Positions 9,520 through 13,817 of a stretch of 13,817 bases of DNA are shown piece after piece. The DNA comes from Podila epigama (Eukaryota; Mortierellomycota; Mortierellomycetes; Mortierellales; Mortierellaceae): the NCBI GenBank assembly GCA_015679605.1, contig JAAAVE010000175.1:12287-26103 (forward strand), written 5' to 3'. Under the pieces are notes generated by a model that searched no databases, had not been told where the DNA came from, and was given only the letters and a program-made list of their open reading frames with translations. Each line of letters starts with the position of its first letter. Positions within the stretch are counted from its first letter, which is position 1. Position numbers and translations under genes: made by a program.

Positions 9520-10279
9520 ATCAGAAAACACTTTTTTTTTTCTTGCAGTTGTCAAGTCAGCAAAAAGAAAAAAGAAAAGTATGAGACGGCTGTTTGCGCG
9601 GCCAATGTGAAGCAAGGAAAGAGAGAGAGAGAGAGATGTGAGTGAACAGGCACAGGCTGATGATAAACGACAAGACAAATGGAACAAAAGGTACTGAATT
9701 GGCTGTCGAATGTTGTTCTAGATGGTGATTCTGTACCTGTGTTTTTGATGGTGGGGATGAATGAAGAAAGACGGACAACGAAGATGATGGAATAAAGATT
9801 ACGACGTGGTTGGTTGTGCGGGGACTTTCTCTGTGTGATCGAATTTGGTGTACTTAAGGGTGCTATTGGTAGCATGAATGTCTGTCTTTGCGCACTGCTG
9901 GGATAAGAAATGAACTTGGACAACGGTTGATCTGATTTGCTTGCCTGATCACATGCATTGATGCACTGGTGGAGAAAACAGAAAACATGTCTTGCTGATC
10001 GGAATACTCACCCCAACGCAAATGATGGATAGACACCTTCTTTTTTTATTTTTTTCGAAATGGAGGCTACCTTTCTACATCCATGCCATTTGCATGAGCG
10101 AGTGACTACGCCAATATCTTGATGTGACTCGAAAACTACGCAGCTCTCTCGTTTTTGTTTTTTTCATTCGGCGACTTTGCCCATCCCCACCTATTTCTTT
10201 TTCTTTCTCTTTTTCTTTCGTTCTCTCTTCCTTTTTCCTTTTTCACACGATCCATCCAATAATAACAACATATACAACA
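9520..10279. promoter_or_regulatory. Divergent promoter region between P5A ATPase and Maf genes
   Basis: About 760 bp separate the two start codons, which point away from each other, so both promoters lie here. Visible elements are a (GA)n tract at 9621-9635, T runs near 9531-9541 and 10040-10055, and a long C/T-rich stretch at about 10190-10245 just before the Maf ATG, a common fungal leader or promoter feature. A minus-strand open frame at 9552-9875 shows no domain and is probably not a gene. No TATA box is clear. Confidence 0.5.
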
Positions 10280-11094
10280 ATGTCCGCACAAAAACCCTTG
10301 AGCGTCGGATGGCTTGATGCCTTGAACGCAAAGAACGTTGTCCTCGCTTCTTCATCACCTCGTCGCAAGGATATCTTGAACAACCTTGGCATCAACTACA
10401 CTGTCGTGCCCAGCACCTTCCCCGAGACCCTTGACAAGTCTCTTTTCAGCCATCCTTCCGAATACGTCAAGGAAAACGCTCTTCAAAAGGCATTGGAGGT
10501 CTATGAGCGACTCAAGGCAGGTTTAATACTTTACATCCTTCAAATCGTAGTCATGGCTGGGCCTCAATGGGCACTCACGCTTTCATGAAATCAATGTTAT
10601 TCCATAGCAATATCCTAACGGCCACTCTACCAAAAAAAAAATGATCGTACAACTTTTACAATCTACAGAGCAATGGCCAGACCCCAGATCTGATCATTGG
10701 TGCCGATACTGTTGTTACTCTGGGTTCCCAGATCCTTGAGAAGCCACCATCAGTCGAGGGAGCTATCGAGATGCTGACAAAGCTCTCTGGATCGACCCAC
10801 ATGGTCTACACTGGCGTAGCACTCATCTCGCCTCCAACCGACCCCTCAGTTTCTTCTGCTCCACGGATCGATCTTCAGGTGGAAGGCACCGAGGTGCGCA
10901 TGCAAGTGTTGTCACAAGAGCTCATTGAGGCCTATGTCGCCACGGGTGAGCCCATGGACAAGGCTGGTGGATATGGTTACCAAACCATGGGCAGCTTGCT
11001 TGTCAAGGGCATCGATGGATGCTCCTGGAATGTCATTGGACTCCCTGCTTCGCGTTTGTTCTTTATGCTTCAAGCGTTTACCACTCAGAAATAA
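10280..11094 (+). CDS. Maf/ASMT-like nucleoside triphosphate pyrophosphatase
   Basis: The model has two exons, 10280-10516 and 10669-11094, giving 220 residues, the normal Maf length. Maf proteins hydrolyse nucleoside triphosphates to the monophosphate and pyrophosphate, acting on dTTP/UTP or on modified nucleotides, and keep odd bases out of nucleic acids. Motifs: ASSSPRR (23-29, phosphate-binding loop), GADTVV with the likely catalytic Asp92, EKP (103-105), THMVYTGV, and ATGEPMDKAGGYGYQ (170-184). The start is the ATG after the C/T-rich leader. The frame extends upstream without ATG, and this Met gives the usual short lead into the motif. Matching the phase of exon 2 needs exon 1 to end at AAG (10516) before GCAGGT, a GC-AG intron. 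Use of the GT at 10521 would shift the frame. Substrate preference cannot be read with confidence. Confidence 0.93.
10517..10668 (+). other. Putative GC-AG intron in the Maf gene
   Basis: Donor AAG|GCAGGT and acceptor CTACAG enclose 152 nt, with a CCTAAC branch-like motif about 50 nt before the acceptor. Phase 0 on both sides joins YERLK to SNGQTPDLIIGADT, giving a gap-free Maf sequence. The nearest GT (10521) leaves one extra base and breaks the frame. The other in-frame option is GTAGTC at 10547, which would insert ten residues (AGLILYILQI) into a conserved stretch. Confidence 0.65.
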
Positions 11095-11434
11095 GAGCGA
11101 CAAGTCATAGAATACTTGAACAAGCTTCCTTGCTATCAGTCGTCTGTCTTTGTTTCTTTTGTATTTTCTTTCAAAAACATTATTTGGCTTTCAGTTCATG
11201 CTTTCTGTCCGTTCTGATACTTTCTTTCCTTCTATAATTTAATGGATGGCCCACCATGTACGTATATGATTACAAACAAAAGTAGTTGAAACAAAATGGT
11301 AGGTCCATGGATGGATAGAGACATCTCTGTGAAAGATGTGAAAGATGTGAAAGAAAAAAAATCATATAAAAAAAAGAAGAAAAAAAAGAAAAATATATGT
11401 ATGTGTGTGTATATATCAATGTAGCATGACCATG
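11095..11434. repeat. Convergent low-complexity spacer
   Basis: This spacer lies between the Maf stop and the MAPKK stop, so it should hold both 3' ends. It contains three tandem copies of a 9-mer GTGAAAGAT (11329-11355, the last one imperfect), then an A/G-rich run (about 11352-11392) and a TATG/TGTG/ATAT tract (about 11394-11416). No gene is seen. Confidence 0.6.
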
Positions 11435-13390
11435 TTATTCCTTACGGTCCCATACATCTCGAATCCATGCCTTCATGTCCACTTCCTCTGCTGTACGCTT
11501 TGATGAAGCAACAATGAACGGATGGTGTAACATCTGCTCTGGTGTGGGTCGTTTCATGAAATCCTTGATGAAACTATCATTTGGGAACGGAGACATAACA
11601 ATGATTATTGCGGATCAAAAGAGTAAGCCATGTTAGATCGTCGAAAATATCGAGAGGTTCAAGAGTCATGATATTGCGAACCATTGAAGCAATGGAGCAC
11701 TCAAGAGTGGGACTTACCATTGTTGTATAAAGTCTCTAAATTCGGCTGACCAAGACTCAGTTTCGGGCAAGGATGGCATTGCTTGGTTGACAATGTAGTG
11801 CAAAAGCTCAAAGACAGAAAGGTTGTTTGGGAATGGGTTCTTCATCTGAGCAATCTCGACAATTGTCAATCCTAGAGACCACACATCCGACTGCACTGGG
11901 TATTTGCCTCCTTGAATACGTTCAGGCTATAGAGATGTTCCAAGTGAATAGATGTCATAAAAAAAGAAATGAGCCATTTTGAGCAGGTGAATGACGCCAT
12001 ATATCTTTTCACTTTAACAGGAGAGATTGACAAGGATAGATGTGTCTCCATATGAACTTACAGCCATGTAGTAACTTGTTCCAACAAACGTCTCGGCCAA
12101 AGAGTTGACCAAGTCTCCACTCACTCCAAAATCGCAAAGCTTGACTTGACCCTCCATGGTGACGACAATATTAGAAGGCTTCAAGTCTATAATCGTGAAA
12201 AAAAAAAATGATGATCAAGAAGAAAGTCAAAAAGACTGTTGCCATTGCCGCCAGGGATATATAACATGTGAATGAAGAGACTGTTTTTTAATACCTCTGT
12301 GAATAACATGGTGCATCTTGTGCAGATACACAAGACCGTTGAGAACAGCCTCGCTGATCTTGCCGAGGACAGGTTCCGAAAGCCTCATGCCCTTTTCAGC
12401 AACGCGCTTGTAGATAGCCTCCATACTGCCACCTTCGCAAAACTCCATGCAGATGGCGAGCTCATCCCCGTCCATGTACGCGCCATAAAAGGTGACAATC
12501 CATGGCGAATGACACCGATCCAATGTTTTTAGCTCGCGTTCAAGCGATCGTTGAAACTCGGGATTTGGATCGCATTGAACATGCTACAAGAGATTTTTGT
12601 AATAATAGTAGTAGTCGAGTAGTCGATAACGGTAGGATGTGTTAGAATGGCACGCAAAAGAAAGAAAAGAAGGAAGGTGAGATACGATGAATTGGCCGAA
12701 CCAAGGTTGGAAAGTGAACAAAGAAAGAAAGATTATCATGCCATAAAAAAAAAAGCCCTGAACAAGAAAGGGTGGCTTTTTTTTCTTATATTTTTACCTT
12801 GCGAGCCATGACAAACCCTGTGGGAATGTGCCTGACTTTGCTGACTGTGCCTGCGCTACCTTCTCCAAGGCGTTTCTCGGTGACCATGTCTTCTGGACGG
12901 AGACTGTAATTCATGAGTGGATCTGGTCCTCGAGTACCACCTGGTGTCTCTGGGATACTCCTGATAGATTGTGGCGATCTGTCTGACATGGATGCGCTCG
13001 ATGCACTGTTGTATTGCGACTCGCGGGCTGGATCTCGAGGGTTCCGCTGTAGGTAATCTGCCAATGGTCTTGACTGTAAACGAGGCCGAGCAAATGACGA
13101 AAAGAAAATAGGGAGGTGAGTAGCTCAAAAAAGTGGACCCATCAAGAACAAATAACAAACACACGTAACAACAACAAAAAAATAATAGGTGGCCAAAGTG
13201 GGGGTTAGAAGCAAACGCCAACAAAAGGTAGCTTAACGCATAGAAGCACGGCGTGTCGTCAACATACGTTGGGTACAGCAAAGGACGAGGCGACGGGGTT
13301 GACGGGCACTGGAGGAGGTGTAGGTGCTCCGAGCTGAACATGAAGCGCAGGCCGCATCTTTTTTGCAGGGGCTCTACTCAATGTTGACAT
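11435..13390 (-). CDS. MAP kinase kinase (MEK family; Mkk1/Pek1 or Ste7/Byr1 class)
   Basis: There are six exons on the minus strand: 13390-13268, 13073-12798, 12583-12295, 12186-12062, 11926-11718 and 11573-11435. All introns are GT-AG, with donors such as GTATGT and GTAAGT, and the product is 386 residues. The protein is a dual-specificity kinase that phosphorylates a MAP kinase on Thr and Tyr. Motifs: Gly loop GEGSAG (111-116), catalytic Lys133 in VMARK, HRDLKPSN (catalytic Asp230), DFG (248-250), the activation segment with SLAET (Ser258 and Thr262, the S-x-x-x-T pair phosphorylated by a MAPKKK), [19 protein letters not shown] and KRPTPEQML. The N-terminus has [11 protein letters not shown] (10-20), which fits a MAPK docking site, then a Pro-rich stretch. 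The activation loop mixes features: NSLA and YYMAPERIQG recall cell-wall-integrity Mkk1/Pek1, while ETFVGTS recalls Ste7/Byr1. The exact pathway is therefore left open. The codon for Asp230 is split by an intron. Confidence 0.95.
12747..12784. repeat. Inverted repeat inside MAPKK intron 2
   Basis: AAAAAAAAGCC (12747-12757) and GGCTTTTTTTT (12774-12784) are perfect 11-base complements around a 16-base loop, and lie 13 nt from the 5' splice site (12797) in the minus-strand transcript. The shape resembles a bacterial terminator, but here it is intronic. It could influence splicing or simply be an A/T-run coincidence. Confidence 0.5.
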
Positions 13391-13817
13391 TTTGTTTCTA
13401 GTGTGCGCGGATGGCTAGATGATGATGTGATGATGTGATAAAGATGCTTGAAGCAAAGCAGGGATGAAATGCGTGTTTGTATGTGTGATGATATGCTGGA
13501 TCGTGAAGTTATGCGAGTTGATGAGAAGGCGATTGGATTGGATGGTGTTGAATGATGAGAAGCACGGAAAATAAAAAAGAAGAAAAAGAAAAAAAAATTA
13601 ATTTCCACCCTTTTTATTTTGTGAAGATGTCCAAAAAAATTATTAACGAAGGCACCATGTGGCACCATGGGTCACTTCTTGTGCTCCATCCATCCATCCC
13701 ATCCATCCATCCATCCATCCATGACCAGAGAGTGAGAGTGCAATGAACACCTTTCCATCTATACATTGCCATCGCCATCTATATTGCCACTTGTATTTTT
13801 TTTTTTTTTTTTTTTAA
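13391..13817. other. Upstream region of the MAPKK gene with microsatellites
   Basis: No gene is supported here. In the MAPKK sense direction the first ~150 nt before the ATG are rich in CAT/ATC repeats. Further out are A/T-rich tracts, a direct repeat GGCACCATG at 13651-13659 and 13661-13669, a (CCAT)n tetranucleotide tract at 13685-13722 and a terminal poly-T run at 13797-13815. It presumably contains the MAPKK promoter. Confidence 0.55.
13685..13722. repeat. (CCAT)n tetranucleotide microsatellite
   Basis: There are about nine CCAT units with one interruption (CCCAT) near 13698-13702. It lies about 300 bp upstream of the MAPKK start codon and is likely to be length-variable. Confidence 0.85.

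Noticed and set aside
9552-9923. Minus-strand open frame of about 123 codons upstream of the ATPase
   Set aside because: It is Ser/Phe/Pro low-complexity sequence with no domain. It is better explained as promoter or leader of the P5A ATPase gene.
12747-12784. Rho-independent terminator-like hairpin with a T run
   Set aside because: The genome is eukaryotic and the element is inside a MAPKK intron, so a bacterial-type terminator is not a sensible reading.
13378-13668. Minus-strand open frame before the MAPKK start
   Set aside because: It starts at a non-supported codon, has a poly-Phe run and only overlaps the MAPKK start in another frame. No coding signal.

Overview
This is a window of ordinary nuclear chromosome from a filamentous fungus. 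It holds five protein-coding genes, all split by spliceosomal introns of about 80-225 nt with GTAAGT-like donors and short TAG/CAG acceptors. Long A and T runs and C/T-rich leaders sit between the genes. The gene content (a P5A ATPase, a Maf-family protein, a MAP kinase kinase and a complex I assembly factor) and the exon pattern suggest an early-diverging fungus such as Mucoromycota (Mortierella- or Mucorales-like). That placement is an inference and no marker in the window proves it. I found no bacterial operon, CRISPR array, transposase, rRNA or complete tRNA.

Layout, left to right. 1-729 is non-coding sequence with a TATA-like box just before gene 1. 730-3375 (+) is a three-exon gene for a 791-residue protein I do not recognise, with a long disordered, basic and S/T/P-rich N-terminal half and a folded C-terminal half. 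3376-3896 is a convergent 3'-3' spacer holding a strong hairpin. 3897-5069 (-) is a three-exon gene for a protein resembling the mitochondrial complex I assembly factor NDUFAF4. 5070-5372 is a short spacer with a tRNA-like 5' half. 5373-9519 (-) is the SPF1/ATP13A1-type P5A ATPase. Its start codon appears to be created by splicing (AT|G). 9520-10279 is a 760-bp divergent promoter region. 10280-11094 (+) is a Maf-like nucleotide pyrophosphatase gene with an apparent GC-AG intron. 11095-11434 is a convergent, low-complexity spacer. 11435-13390 (-) is a six-exon MAP kinase kinase. 13391-13817 is its upstream region, with microsatellites.

The genes do not form a pathway. They cover ER membrane protein quality control (P5A ATPase), mitochondrial complex I biogenesis (NDUFAF4-like), nucleotide-pool cleaning (Maf), signalling (MAPKK) and one unknown. 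I see no convincing novel multi-gene system. The most interesting signals are gene-structure oddities: the intron-split start codon, whose unspliced form reads ATG-TAA, and the GC-AG intron. After these come the uncharacterised 791-residue protein and the 10-bp hairpin between convergent genes.
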